DNA of 64,000 bases from Balanoglossus misakiensis. Its lineage: Eukaryota > Hemichordata. Position numbers and translations under genes: made by a program. The stretch covers positions 2,046,001-2,110,000 of the forward strand of contig CM082584.2 of the NCBI GenBank assembly GCA_040954595.2, read 5' to 3'. Below the pieces are notes generated by a model. That model was given only the letters and a program-made list of their open reading frames with translations, had not been told where the DNA came from and ran no database searches. Each line of letters begins with the position of its first letter. Positions within the stretch are counted from its first letter, which is position 1. Shown here one piece after another: positions 32,178 through 45,341 of this stretch.

Positions 32178-35127
32178 ACACATGAAACCACGCAACCACG
32201 AGGCTGAAGCCTTGGAAACCACCTAAGCTCGGCAATGCGTGTGTGCTCATGAATATGTAATATCTAATTCGCATATTCATGAAAAAGTAACCAAAAAAAC
32301 AGGAAAACATTTTTAAAATACCAATAAAAAATTAAAAAAACTAAACATTTGCAGTTTTTCTTTATTTACAATTTGATATATTTTTAGATTTTCAGTCAAC
32401 ATTTTTTTTAATTTTTCGAGTTTTTTTTAAACATGCCGGGTTCAGAGATTTGTCCTTCCATGACTAGAGAAGCAATCAGGGATCGTCACATACGTCGGGT
32501 GCGGGATAACACTGTCCGCGGAAATGTTGATTTTGTTGCCCCAACTACTGAAGATAAGACAGCAATTCAACGTAAAATTTCAAAGCTTCGAACTCTGATG
32601 AAGGAGGGTAGGGCAACAAATTTTGACGTGTTATCAACGGTACTTGATTTCTTCCTGACGAGTCACGAAACGAACGGCAATGGTGGTATGCGTGACGAAC
32701 CAGAAGAAGGTGCTTTCCACGAACCAGTGTACCAGAGGTGTCCAATAGAACGGACCAGATGTATTTGACAACGACCCTCTCTGTCCAGAACCTCGTAAAA
32801 ACTGTCGAATCACACTCCGGAGCATGTCGAGGAACTCTTGCCTCAAAGCGCACGACTATGATGGGCCACGCGGGGAGGGTCAGTTTCAAGTGCGAGGAAG
32901 ATCACGGATTCAATTGGAATTCTTCGCCGTATTTACCGAACGGGAGACTACTCGTCAACTACAGGTAAGTGTAAATACAGTGACATTGTATGATACGGAC
33001 TTATATTGTTTTGTCATCTTTTATTTACCAAGAATACGTCAATGTATTATGCTCTCGCGTCGTAACTTTGAAATGCTATGAACATTATCCAACAGATTGT
33101 TACACGGGTTGTTGTCAGCTGGCGTACGGACGCGGACTTATGACACTGTAACCAGCAGTGCAAATATGGGGTCGTTGAAGGACAAGTATAGAACGAAATG
33201 TAAGCTTACACTTTCTTATAGCTGAAACTATCTAGTTTTATATTTATTTGTGATCAGTCCTACTTTTAGTGTGGTCAACTTACATTGATTCTCAGACTGT
33301 TTCAATATAGTGTATGACCATGGAGTTACAGACATGACTGCAGCATATAAAGACATGTCAAGACAATTTTTTTTCCAAATGTATTAACTGTCGACCATCA
33401 TCACAGTCACCCCATGACTGTGCTGGCATATAAAGTAGGCAAATCATCACTAATATTTGGGTCGCTGCAAGGGAAAAGGGCCCTTATGCAAGTGTACGTC
33501 ATTTTTAGTAATTTGCATTTGAATAGGTGACGTTCTATGTGTGCTTTTCATATGCAAATATTCGCCTGCACGCTGGAGGAAAATGGATTTGTTCAGTATA
33601 TTGCCCAACTTTTTTGAGAAAATGACAAAAGATATTCAAAGTATATCACGAAACACAGAACATTTATGTCATTTCTTCACTGAATTCGATTTCTATAGCT
33701 CAAAAAACACTTCTCACGTAGAGCGTTTACATTGTATCTAATTTTATTCCCGCCATTTTGCTCAGTTCATATACACGTGACCTCAGCGCTAAGGAGGTCA
33801 GAGTCAGAAATCGCTGTGCTACTGATGTTTCCCGTTGCGTAAAATCATGGCATTCTCGGTACCTCTCGACCCGCAATTAAATGCCGAGCTGCGGACTTTG
33901 CTCGAAGAACGCCACGACGAGTTGGTCGAAACATTTAGTCCGCCGCAATCTAGGGAGAATTCCCAGTGTTCTGTTTCAGCCGATAGTGTACGCGATCACT
34001 GCCACCAGGGAGACGACGACGATAGCGATGAAGACGAGCCAGTACCTGAAGCAGAGCCAGTCGAATTGGCGAGACTGTACTCTCAGTTACACCCAGAGAT
34101 GGGTCAAGAAGATCGCGAAGAAGGAAATGACTGTGACGCCTTGGATAAGCCATCGGTGGAGGCCGTAATGCGGACTGGGTGTGTTTGTAAACACCAGTGC
34201 TACTCGAACTTTGCTGTGGACAGGGTGTGGGAATACCGTTTGAACATGTCAGAATTCCAGAAAGACCATCTTGATGTTCTCATCCTTGCAAAGTTAGAAC
34301 AGTGTGAGGTTCATGGAGAACCTGTCCGTGGTGGTAAACGTGCGCGACAGTCCTTTGATTAACGTCTTTGAAGGTCAACGCGTGTGTGAAAAAGTTTGGC
34401 GTTACATTCACAACTTGGGTGAGTGGCAGGGTATTTTTACGTTGGCACCAATGATTTATTTACACGTCGTGATATCCTCATCACACCCTGTGCGAGCATG
34501 ATTACTCGAAATGTGGATTGTTAGGTGAATTATTGCATCCGATTGTTGATTTTTAATAGATTCCCCACATCACGTAGTTTACCGTAGTGCAGCAGTGACA
34601 GTCAATAAAGGATGATGATGTCATCTTTTTCCTCCCTCACATGACCTTTGTTTACTTGGGGATTTTTCTCAAAGAGTTTTCTAAGTGTCCTGGCCCCCAC
34701 AATCTTGATGTTGATTTTTTAAGAGAAGACACAACTTAACAGTAATTTCTTTTTAAATGTGTATCAAACGATTTTGAGAAGATTTAAACTACAGAGAAGT
34801 CATTGTTTTGACATAATCTTGGGATAGTATTAGTTAGTATTATCATCCTATAACTCTAATTATAGGGGAGAAAAGGTTCAAGAATTTAAAGGCCCACTAC
34901 AAAATCCATGGTGTGGTACCCAGAGATCATGGTCGTCGAGGAAAACGACCAGCCAATGCCTATTCATTTGAAGTAAGTATTACATTTCTGCATGCCATAA
35001 CAAATATCTTTAAGAAGTATATTCTTATACCATGTAAATGTGTATAAGAGTGTACTTATACTTGGTAATAAATTTCATATTTATGGTTTATTATTATCAC
35101 GCAAACATGTGCTTTTATGTCAAAGGG

Positions 35128-35190
35128 ACAGGAATAGGTGCTCAGTACAGACAGGTTTCCAGATTAGACAGGGTTCGGTTTATTGTTGCC
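35128..35190. repeat. Fragment of the CAGTAAAACCTGTC MITE family
   Basis: GTGCTCAGTACAGACAGGTT and CCAGATTAGACAGGGTTCGG match the right part of 9966-10142. Confidence 0.6.
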
Positions 35191-35227
35191 TTGAGTCGTA
35201 ACAAAGGCGTCAGGATTTATTATAACA

Positions 35228-35540
35228 CACCATGCAGCGAACACTCGATCGTGATTCGTCAATACGCCGTCACGTGACCTTAGTCATTTCGAACTGTTCC
35301 CTAGGGCATGATTTCGATCGGTTTCTGCCTGGTACTGTTGCCTGGATGTGGTGTGTGTCATGTTTGGTGTGTTATAAAACACATGATGACTGACATATTC
35401 GGGCAACGGTGTATTTTTGATGACCTCGGGACTGCTAGTCACAACTAAAACAGTCTTGTTTTCCCTATGCCCTCAGTCCCAAGGTCATCAAAAATACACT
35501 GTTGCCCTCATTGTCACAGTCAGTCATCATGTGTATACAG
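35228..35540. mobile_element. Foldback MITE family B copy
   Basis: GGCAACGGTGTATTTTTGATGACC and its complement ending near 35510 form the stem, and CATGATGACTGAC pairs with GTCAGTCATCATG. The left flank CGTGATTCGTC...CGTCACGTGAC matches 28500-28527. It sits in intron 2 of the nested gene. Confidence 0.7.
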
Positions 35541-35698
35541 TAATACTGTATCTGGGCCCCTCAATATCTTGTCTCCTCCTCCTGACAGCTGCTTCATATG
35601 CTGGCCATCTTGAAGTAGTATTTTTCACCCACAGTTTGGAGCATGCCCAATTGACACTGAGACTTTCACATGGACCCTCCGACATTGAATCAGTGCTC

Positions 35699-35934
35699 GA
35701 CCACACACAACATCCACTTTGCAGGATGAGAATAAAAATCTTGTCAAAATGAATAAATGGTAGAGACCGATTATTCATTTCGGCCAGTTTTTCACTCTCG
35801 CATCTTCAAGTGGGATGGAAGTTGTGTTTGGTCAACATTGATTCCCTATATCCACACGTAGAATAACAAATGGTGTCTTGTATCAAACATAATTAATGGA
35901 AAAAAGGGCAGTGAGAGAGAGACTTTGTCCCTTT
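35699..35934. mobile_element. Foldback MITE family A copy
   Basis: GACCACACACAACATCCAC, AATGAATAAATGGTAGAGACC and the right end GGGCAGTGAGAGAGAGACTT with TGTCCCTTT match the family. The left terminus is lost or diverged. Confidence 0.7.
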
Positions 35935-37484
35935 AGGTGGTTTGCTATCTAACCTGTATATGTGTTCTCAGTGTTCACTAATTTATTTTGAGTGACTTAA
36001 CTATTCTTTTTTCCAAACAGACAGTGCAAGATGCTGTTCAGTTCCTGGTCAGATATGCAGATGACAATGGTCTGCCTATGCCAGCTGCTCCTTGTGGTAG
36101 AGATGGAAGGCCTCCAATTTATCTTCCATCCTGTGACACCAAGGCTGGTATGTATAAGAAGTATGTGGAGGCCTGTAATGTTTGTCAGCCAACCAAGCAG
36201 CCTGTGGGGGAGACAACTTTCCGAAATATCTGGAAATTGTGTGTACCACACATTCAGCGAATGGAACCTCGTACAGATGTGTGTGCCAAATGTGAACACT
36301 TCCGGAATGAAATTCAGTTTGCCTCAACAGAAGAAGACAAACTGAACTCTAGTATTGCATTCTCAGGACACATTTTGAAATCACAAAATGAAAGAGAATT
36401 TCTGAACTTGTGCATTAGAAAGGCACAGGATGAACTCAGAGACATTGAAGTTCAGCCCCCATGTAGTCCTTGCTCTTATGATTTACATAATGTTCATTAT
36501 ACATTTGATTTTGCACAGAGTTTTCTGCTGCCCCATCAGTCTCGTCAAGTTAGTCCACTGTATTTTCTGAATCCACTACGTGTAAATTGCTTTGGTATAT
36601 GTAATGATAGTCAACAATCTCAAATGAATTATCTGTTTGATGAGTCTGAGACCATTGGCATTGATAACAGAAAGTGCCATGGTGCCAATAATGTAGTTAG
36701 CATGCTTCACAATTATTTTGAGGAGCATGGATTGGGTGAAAAGAGTTGTCATTGCCATGCTGACAACTGTGGAGGTCAGAATAAAAACAAAACTGTCATT
36801 CATTATTTTTGTTACCGTACCAGTACTGGTTAACATGACGAAATTAATTATCATTTCTTGGAACCAGGTCATACAAAGTGCATTTGTGATGCTTGTTTCG
36901 GTAAGATTCGGCAAGTGTATCGTAGAAGTGATGTTGACACAGTTCAGCAGCTGGCAGACATTGTGTCAAAAAGTTCACGAATAAACAATGTGAAATGTTA
37001 TGGCAGTCGGAATTCTGATCCCAACTTTCAATGGTTTGAGTGGGATTCATTTTTTTCTTCATTTCTCAAACCATTGAAGGGAATTCGTGTTTATCATCAT
37101 TTTAGATTCACCAAGAATGATCCTGGTGCTGTATATGTTAGAAAATTAGTCACAGATGATGAAATCCGTATAGATCTGCTCAAAAGAAATGCTACTTGGC
37201 CTCCATCACCACATATAAAACCCTCTGTATTGCCTGCTGGAGGAATGAGTTTAGCCAGATGGAGAGAGTTACATAAGGAAATTGTTCCATTTGTCAGACA
37301 GCCATTTAGACATGCATTTTGCCCTGAAGAGTAAATCCAAAAACCCACTGAATACTCTTGCATGTATGTAGTACTGAAAATAAATGCAAACTTGTAAATA
37401 TTTAAATGTTATCTGAAAAAAATGATAGTTAGAATTGTATGTAGCAATATCAGTGATGTAATGGTTGGAGTTCTGACACTACAG

Positions 37485-37532
37485 GTAGCCATGGCAACAG
37501 TTTAGATGGAGACTGCTGGTAGCCATGGCAAC
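37485..37532 (+). promoter_or_regulatory. Two perfect RFX X-box motifs
   Basis: GTAGCCATGGCAAC occurs at 37485-37498 and 37519-37532. Each fits GTHNYYATRRNAAC, the known RFX consensus. They lie 3' of the nested transposase gene, inside the transposon. Function is inferred only from the motif. Confidence 0.4.
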
Positions 37533-40500
37533 AGTTATGTCAATAATGTCATGTAAATATTCATATTTTCGGAGGATGTGATGTGTAGAGTTTTGGCACT
37601 TGTGGTGTCTAATAAAATGTATTTTTAAATAGAACTAGCATCATCTTGTGTGCTTTCCACCCCTATGATATAATGGAATGACAGACACCCCCTCTCCCCC
37701 TAAAAAGTTGATTTAGTCAGTACCTACGGTATAAATGGATACAGATCTTCCATGTAGTTGGGAAAAGATGTTTGGTTTTTAAACCTCTTTATTGTGAAAA
37801 AAAAACAGTGAATTTTATTTGTGGGCTGAGGTCAAAGGTCATATGTCACATTCAATGGGCCACAAATGCCATTTCCAGGTGTAAGTTCATAGTGAGCGGC
37901 ACACATATGAAAAGAGGAGCACAGGTACTATCAAAAAACGACAAAAAATAAAAATCGAAAAATCCATGCATAAGGGCCCTTTTCCCTTGCGGCGGCCCAT
38001 TTCTCGTCTGTCTTTTTTTTTTATTCAGTTTTTGAGAAGTACCGACAAACTGTCCACAATGAAGCGGTCAAATCCATGGATGATGCATTAAACGAGGTAT
38101 GACATTTCACCACCCAAAAACAACTAAATAAATGTTATTTGATATTTTTATCATGCCACATTTTATCCGTGTGTTCATATAGGCCTAATACATTTTGTTT
38201 TTGAATCCAATTTCAGGAAATCGCATCGGAAGACCGCACCATTAAGCTGGGGATTGAAAATATGAGCGATGCACGACACGGTACATGAAAGAATGCACAA
38301 AACTCTGACATAGTTGTACTTGGTGACATGTATGTAACAACTTTTCGTTAGAAATAACATTTTTCATCTCTATGGCAATGATGGTTATATGTATGGTAAT
38401 GTGTTACCCTTACACGCACTCAATCGCATCGCTATTTCTGTCGACAGTGAGTATTGTGTTTGGCATCAACACACTTCTCCGAACTGACATGCCACATGCT
38501 TTGACGTATACTGTTATTGTAATATATGGCAATTTTGGATTAAATTCGAATAACTTTATTTGTAACTATTTTTCTTTGTTTTCGAACCCATAAGTGCATC
38601 CATAAGAAGTTGGTCAGGAAGCACGATGACCCGTGTTCCCAAAGACACGAGATGGTTGGGATCAGGCGATTTTATAACTGGGCTGATGAAAAAGGTAAAA
38701 CATAGTATTAACACGGTGCTTTCCCATCAGTATCAGTAAAATCCTTGCTAAATGTTTTTACAAAACTTGAGGCATGTACATGGACCACATATAAAACGAT
38801 AATTATAATTCTATGCAAGAAAATATGTCACACTGACAACCGGCTATTGCAAATGATTACATTTACAGGGGTTCCAATTTTAGTTCATGGCCACGACAAC
38901 AACGCGTCTGTAAACAAATTCCTGCGAGAGGAAAGGCCAGATACCATCAGCAGCAACGACACATGGCATGGTAAGGCTTCATTCTTACTTGACAGGGGAA
39001 GGTGTAGCAGCAAAAACACTCCAATTTAGTACATGTACATAAGGACGTCACATACATTTTTAGCTGACGACTTTTGATCATCTGTAAACTTATAATTTGA
39101 AAGTGAATATGTGTATTCAGGTTTGTTTTCAAGGCAGAGTTGCATCAATCCAGGTACCATTAATTGATTCTGTTTCATCGTGTACACGTAGGCGAGGAGC
39201 TGTAACATCAATGCTTGTTTTTATTTTACAGTTACCAAGGCAATAGGCCGAGAGATGAAACGAGTAACCACGGGGACACAACGAAACATGAACGTAACCT
39301 GGCACCCTGAACTTGCAGATAAAGGTAAAATCACACACATTTTATGTTTTCTCAATCGCAATGTTAAGTTTTCACTTTTGGTCAGGTATCTGTGGTTACG
39401 AGTTTCTGTTTCATGTTCAGTTTTATGCGTTGAATATTTTTTTTCCTCTTATGCAGCTTTGAAAATGGAGATATTAAACGTAAAGCCATTTCGTTTGTGA
39501 TAACAATTATTACAAATTCAACTATGTGTTCACCTCTCCACAGGGGCCAATGTAAAGACACATTGCTACTGGGCCATGACACGGGCAAAACAACACCTTC
39601 TGGACAATGGCAACACAACCCGGGCACGAACCGAAGCAGCGGCGCTAATCCGAAAAAAAATTAGACAATATTGTCGCTCATTATCAGGTAATTACCTTTG
39701 AATGAAACAAAAATAACTTTTTTGATTAAATAAAATAGTTGAAAATGTAACCATCGCCATCACACATTCTTTTAAAGTTATCTGTGGATGCCAACATCAG
39801 GACAAAACCGTGACTGTGCTTCTTAAATTCCATCAAATAGACGGTACATGTTATCTTTTCGATCTGTAGGATAATCACGCTGGGTGTGACCCAAAATCGA
39901 GGTGTCGGAATAGCGCGAATTACGAAGCATCGTTCCGCCCAATCAGGCAATCGAAAGCAGCTGACCTCCTGAGGCATGCAGTAAGAAAGACGCAGCTGTA
40001 CAAGAAGCCAGAGAATTATGTTGATGTGAGTTTTTTAAGTATTACATAGCATGAGGTAAATGTAGGTGTGCTTAGCTATGTGTATTGAATGACAATGTTT
40101 AGCTTGAAACACGATTTCAGAATACAGGTACATGTAGTTACAATGTGCAGTGTTTGAACACCACCATGCAGCAGATAGAGCATAGCAGTATTTCTCTCAG
40201 GCTTTCTTGTACCGAGATTATGCTGTAGTTTTTGTCAGCTATATGCAGACACGATTATGGAAAACCAAAGTCTCTACTCTTTGTAAAGATTTTATTTTAT
40301 TTTCCATTCTAGTGTAAAGACACACACTATGTTGAGAGCTTCAACAATGTTGCGCATCCCATTAAAAAAAACTCCTATAAATTCAGGAGTGATCTCACCT
40401 GTCTGGACTGGGTAAGTTTTATTTTATTTCCGAGTGTGTTCATGTTTTCCCCATGATAATTTACAATGTTTCTGTGCAAGCTTATCACTGACAAAACAAT

Positions 40501-40657
40501 AAAATATGACGCAGAAGCGAAAGTGGTGTCAACCAATACCAGGAAGAGTCGGCGAGGAAGGCAGTACAGGAGGAGGTCTGAGCGCAGGGTATTGACGGAA
40601 AAAAACAAGTCGTTGGAGGACCAATGTGTGGAGGCGTTTTGTCGAAGAAGTTTTTAG

Positions 40658-43080
40658 TGCCTCTCTGTAGAAACCCAGAGACGTATGCTCTAGTGCATAC
40701 ACATACCAAACGGCCCTTATCAGGGCCACCACATCCTTCAAAAAGAGAACTACCGTAATCACCAAAACACTTCGTAATAAAAAATTAAAAAGAAATGCAC
40801 AAATCATTACACAGGCACACATACTCACATATAAAAGTGAATAAAGAAGTACACTACACACCCGAGGATATGACTTTGGTGTTATTTTAATGTACCATTC
40901 ATTTTTGTCAAAAACAATCACCACTCAAAGAAAACTGCCAAAAATAAAGATGTATCGCATTATAATATGTAAAATAATGTCGTCTCTTAAAAAACCTTAA
41001 ACGGACTCTTCACTTCAGTGATGCCCGGATTTGATGAAATATCGAAACGTACGGAAACGCAGAAAGTCAGTCAAAGAATTGTTTTGCTATCAATCACGTG
41101 ATCTGGCCATGTGACCCACGGCGTTGTCATTTCCAAGTGACGGGCAAGCAATATTTCGCCATTCAGTAAAAGATTTTTCCAAGTATGTTTTTATTTTAAA
41201 AACCGCCAGACACGTACCATGTATCAGGTATAATGCCTCCACGCTATTGAAGTTGCCCGTCATCTGGATATTTGAATGCTAACGTAACTGTGCCTGAGCG
41301 TGCGTGCTGCTGTACACGGGCGCGACAGCTTCACGAGTGCATATAGCCGCGCCTATAGGCCCATGTCGCAATAGCAATAGATAGGACTTTCTACCTGCAA
41401 ATCATGACGCACCAAGTATCAAGACATGCTGCCAATCATTTATAGTTTTGGTAATTCGACTTGTATTCCTTTCATGTGGAATTTTCGACAAGCATCTGAG
41501 CTCCCTTCAAAAATTACCGACGCCACGATCGCGATTGTCAGCAATTAAAACAATGCGGACATTTTCGCATCGTTCATTTCCGGGGATCAGTCTAGCTTGA
41601 ACTGGGTTTGTATCGATGTCGATCTATAAACTTGATGATCGCGAATTCAGACATTTCAACGCCTATTTTGAGTAGCGATCCGCTCTCAAGTTGATAGGAA
41701 AATTATAGACAGGCCTGTGCCGAGCCGCCCCAGCCGTGCGCAAGTGGATTGACCGACGCGTGGTACGGTAGCCGGTCATGCATGCAGGATGACTGTTTTG
41801 CATGCTGCCGGCTGCGCCTCCAATCACAATTGCTTGAGGTCAAAGTCGTCATCAAGACGGTCCTGCCTCGCAGGACAAATGCAAGTAAGAATCAATACAC
41901 GCTGATTTCAGATCATAGTGAGGTGAATACAGCTTCTTTGTGCGAGATTGCGTTGTAGGGCTTACTTTACAGAGCATTGTCCGAAGTTTCGCGATCGCAT
42001 TCCAGAGCTTGCACCTGTGCGCGCTTGGGAGAATTGAGCGTCGAAGTGGTTAGAGCGATCGGCCTCTTGCTTTCCAGTTGACCGTAAACAGTCTCTACTG
42101 TACTCGTGTGCAGCTAGACCATGGCACGGCCGTTATCGTTATCTGTAATACCTAGCACCCTTTATAGGATTAGCTAAGGTGGTAAACTGTTGTGATTGGA
42201 GTGTGTTTTTAACGTACTGTAGGTTAAACATCGCAACTAGCCTAATGTTTGACTAGGAGGAGCACCTACTAATGCGAAAACCAGGGATTGAAAATTGCCC
42301 CTTTAAACATCGACAGACAAATGACACATTTTTCCCCCTTTATTTTGTAGAACAGAAGTAAAATGTTCTTGGAGAAGCAAATTTAAATTGTTTTGTGTTC
42401 TTTTCACAATTTTAGAAAAATGAAATATGACGACAAGTTGACTGTAGAAACGGAAGGTTTGGGGTACTTTAGGCACATCACAGATAAATAAACACGAAAC
42501 GCATTAATTTTTCAGCTGGAAAACTAAAGCCCTAGGCCTGCCCATCAGTTTCCTCCCATAGACAACCTTCACAATGGGACACCATCCCTGTTTCGTTCAG
42601 GAATCTCCCTGGGTTACCTCCAGGGGACGTATAGAATGCATTAGTGACAATTAAAACGCCATCGACTTTATCCTGTATTATTTTGTAATATTTTCACGGA
42701 ATCTGAGATTGAAAATTAAGTATTCCAACCATCAGCAATAATTTACTTTCAAAAAGTCTAACCGTTGAGAGCTATTTATAGAATAGAGTAATTTTGACAT
42801 TAAGGCCGAACCCTGTTGTTGAGTATTAAGATTTAATTTTAATTTTTCGATTAGTGATCTATTTCTTATGCATGAATGAAAAAAAATAATTGACAGATCT
42901 CAGTCTTACAGATGTTTATTTTATCACCATGGTAACAACTTCTTATCGGTATATAGAGGGTTGTTTGTCTCGTATCGCGCTACTGATATTGAAAAGTAAC
43001 CTTCCTAATTTCAACAAGCTGTAAATTTTATAGACGTGTAACTCGTGCTCATTTTCTTCTTCTTCTTCTTCTTTTTAATT
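40658..43080. other. Non-coding stretch with CpG-rich core
   Basis: 41080-42130 is CpG-rich with CRE/E-box-like sites (ATCACGTGATC near 41093). At 42027-42060 AAGTGGTTAGAGCGATCGGC resembles a tRNA-derived SINE A-box segment, but no clear B-box follows. No gene is supported. Confidence 0.4.
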
Positions 43081-43084
43081 TCTG

Positions 43085-43255
43085 TGCCGACGGCTTCAGT
43101 GCCCAACGTTCGATTCTGGCAGGTGGTTTCGAAATTGGATTGTTGTATATGTGGACCAACGGCTTGTGGTCTGTCACAATGGTGAATTTCTGACCATATA
43201 CATACAAGTGGAATCGTTCGCATGCCCATACAACGGCAAGGCCGGGATCCAGCCG
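43085..43255 (-). pseudogene. Ty3/Gypsy-type RNase H fragment
   Basis: On the minus strand the peptide LAVVWACERFHLYVYGQKFT is followed by IVTDHKPLVHIYNN and PPARIERW. These are the hallmark C-terminal RNase H strands of Ty3/Gypsy Pol (TDHKPL, PPARIERW). Only about 57 codons remain and homology stops abruptly in both directions. It is a relic of an LTR retrotransposon, and no LTR is seen. Confidence 0.85.
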
Positions 43256-45138
43256 GGATCGAGCATTAAACATGAAGCAGACGACAAAAAGTGACAAGAC
43301 GGGCATCGCGCGTGGCAAAGTGAAAAATATTTCCACAGAGCAATTTCAAAATAAAACGTCCGTTAATTCAACAGTATTGTTGTTTTATTTATTTGGTTTA
43401 AACACGCGCGACTGTGGTTTTTGCTGCCATATGCTAGTTCAGCAGGGGCCCGTTTTAGCTCTGCCAGCAGTGCATTATGAGTATTTTAGCATCGCTGGAT
43501 TGAGCTCTCGTCCAATCAGAATTGCGGACGGTAGCATGATATAATATAATACTGTATATATACCATTTATATATTTGCGACAAAATTATGGTCATATATT
43601 GCCAAAGAAAACAATGGATTTCAAATAGAATTGTTTTATCAAACTCTGGATATATTTATTATTTAGCAGCATTCAAAAATGGCTAACGATGCAGTTTTTA
43701 ATTTATTAAATTCATCCATATCAAACACAGAAATGTTGTCTACCTAGGATAGGATGACTAGAACAATCATCTATACAAAGTCAGTCCCCCCAGATCAATG
43801 AGAATAAAAAGTGCCTTGCTCAAGGGCACAAAATCATTGAAGTTTATGCCATTTCCACTCAAGTTGGACTGGAAGTCAAATATGAAGACATTTGTTGGAA
43901 TTTCTCTTATCTCATATACTTATCTGCATTCTGATTGTGAGCTGATATGTTATGAGGGATTTTATTCTGAAATTGTTCTTTTTGGTGCTATGGTCTATTT
44001 ATTTCCTAAGTGTCACATTCCACTGGAATGAATTGTCTCTCCCATCAGAAAACAGCATCTAGACCCCCCCCTGGGGATACCAAATGATGACTCCCTGAGT
44101 ACTTAACTCACTCCAAAATAAAATCAACCCAGTGCCAATTCTTCAAACATTTCAAGTAAAATTTGCCTGATAGAAGTTTCTCTTGATGAAAATCACTTGT
44201 GACTCTGAAGTGTTGCACAGAAAAGAACTTGTTTCTTTTTTTCTTTCTTCAAAGGGTGGAAAGTGTACCAGTCACAAATCAACGTCGTAACCAGGGTAAC
44301 TACCAATTTCATGTCAAAGTTCATACATGCTATCCTCTGCTCGCATTAATAGCGATGTTTTGGGCGATTTCTGAGGGAGACTACACTTTCTACATGCTCA
44401 ATCATGAAGGTAGCTGTGTTGTGATTGGTTATCTACACATTTGTCTCAGTCAGCAACCAATCAAAGCACAGCTTACTTTCCAGTAGTTGAGTGAAAAAAC
44501 AAATCATTAAGTTGGTTATTTTCACAAAGATCAGTCCTCCAAACTCTTCCATGTTTTTGTATTAAAGTGTATATGAAGTCGATTTGAAAAAAAAAAAGAT
44601 TTTCATCACCTTGGTTTCATAAAAAAATAAACAATGTTCACCATGGAGTTATAGCGGCCATTTTGAATTTCAAATTTGAGACAATTTTTGTCATTCAAAT
44701 TTTTACGGTGAATAATTAATCTGTATTCTTTGTTTTAAGCAAGAATAATCTAAAGTTGTATTGAGGAGAATATGACTGATTTTGAAGGTGCACATTAAAA
44801 CCAAACATGAGAAGCAGTAGGAATAGTTCATGTCTTGTATTGCAATAATTTGGCAGCCCGTGTTCAACTCGGGGGGTGGGGGGTGGGGGGGGGGGGGAAT
44901 GCTAACAATGGACACACATATACACAAAAGATTGCAAAAGTAAAAGATTTATTTTGAACACATCAAGGATTTTAAAAACCTATAAAGAATCTTTCTGGCT
45001 GTGAAGAAGCAGTAAATAATTCATTTCTCAAGTCCTCATGAAAAAGAACTGTAAAACTGCAGTTATGGAAACTGCATTGCAAGGATTGGTAACAGATAAT
45101 ATTCATATCCAAGATGAGGTCATACATGGAATAACATT
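43256..45138. other. Non-coding stretch
   Basis: No supported gene. There is a G-tract at 44871-44898. Confidence 0.5.
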
Positions 45139-45341
45139 TAAAGGGACAAAATCTCTCTCTTGCTGCCATTTTTCTGTTAATTATGTTTGATACAAGACTG
45201 TGGATATATAGTGAATCAACGTTCGACCACCCACAACTTCCATCCCACTTGTAGACACGAGAGTAAAACACTCGTCAAAATGAATAATCAGTCTCTACCG
45301 TTTATTCATTTTGGCGAGATTTTTACTCTTATATCCTTTAA
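45139..45341. mobile_element. Foldback MITE family A, partial
   Basis: AAAGGGACAAAATCTCTCTC, then the ACCCACAACTTCCATCCCAC arm and the AAAATGAATAATCAGTCTCTACC loop. The right half ends soon after TTTTGGCGAG. Confidence 0.75.

Larger units (their letters stand above)
33847..37334 (+). pseudogene. DDE transposase-like gene of the nested element (one frameshift, one stop)
   Basis: Exon 1 runs 33847-34418 (ATG in context AATCATGG, donor GTGAGT), exon 2 runs 34866-34972 (donor GTAAGT) and exon 3 runs 36021-37334. Exon 1 holds an acidic stretch (DDDDSDEDEPVPEAEP) and a Cys motif (RTGCVCKHQCYSNF). A single extra A after SFD near 34361 shifts the frame, after which FEGQRVCEKVWRYIHNLG resumes. Exon 2 gives KRFKNLKAHYKIHGVVPRDHG. 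Exon 3 has CAKCEHF, HADNCGGQNKNKTVIHYF and EPGHTKCICDACFG, consistent with a DDE/D core (DNCGGQNKN and GHTK are its landmarks). It contains one TAA at 36831-36833, after which the same frame continues to the true stop. AATAAA follows at 37379. The copy is only lightly decayed. Confidence 0.8.
33459..37998 (+). mobile_element. 4.5-kb DNA transposon nested in intron 2, Sola-like
   Basis: The left end GGGTCGCTGCAAGGGAAAAG and right end CTTTTCCCTTGCGGCGGCCC form a TIR of about 32 bp that extends through GGGCCCTTATGCA with two mismatches. ATTT is duplicated at 33455-33458 and 37999-38002. GGG...CCC ends with a 4-bp duplication fit the Sola group as I remember it. The element carries one three-exon gene in the same orientation as the host gene and has itself collected MITEs between 35128 and 35934. 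Confidence 0.85.
32433..40657 (+). pseudogene. Eleven-exon DDE-type transposon gene, broken and invaded by another transposon
   Basis: Exons inferred from GT/AG sites and continuous reading are 32433-32964, 33096-33199, 38029-38096, 38217-38329, 38595-38694, 38869-38970, 39232-39324, 39544-39687, 39870-40025, 40313-40411 and 40481-40657. Signature pieces in order are GRVSFKCEEDHGFNW with SSPYLPNGRLLVNYR, GLLSAGVRTRTYD, GIENMSDARHG, RFYNWADEKG, VHGHDNNASVNKF, ISSNDTWHG, VTWHPELADKG, THCYWAMTRAKQ, NHAGCDPKSRC and CKDTHYVESFNN. Such genes are multicopy in many aquatic animals and look like RNase H-fold transposases (candidate acidic residues in DARH, HDNN and VESF). Breaks are a frameshift in exon 1 (32660-32740), a TGA at 38288 and a phase clash between exons 8 and 9. 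Its intron 2 holds the 4.5-kb transposon at 33459. Confidence 0.75.

Noticed and set aside
42025-42095. tRNA gene
   Set aside because: Only an A-box-like stretch is present. There is no B-box and no cloverleaf, so at most a SINE remnant.
43011-43084. Basic tail (KLKRRRRRRK) of the Gypsy-like ORF
   Set aside because: It is encoded by a (TTC)n microsatellite fused to the RNase H scrap, not part of the domain.
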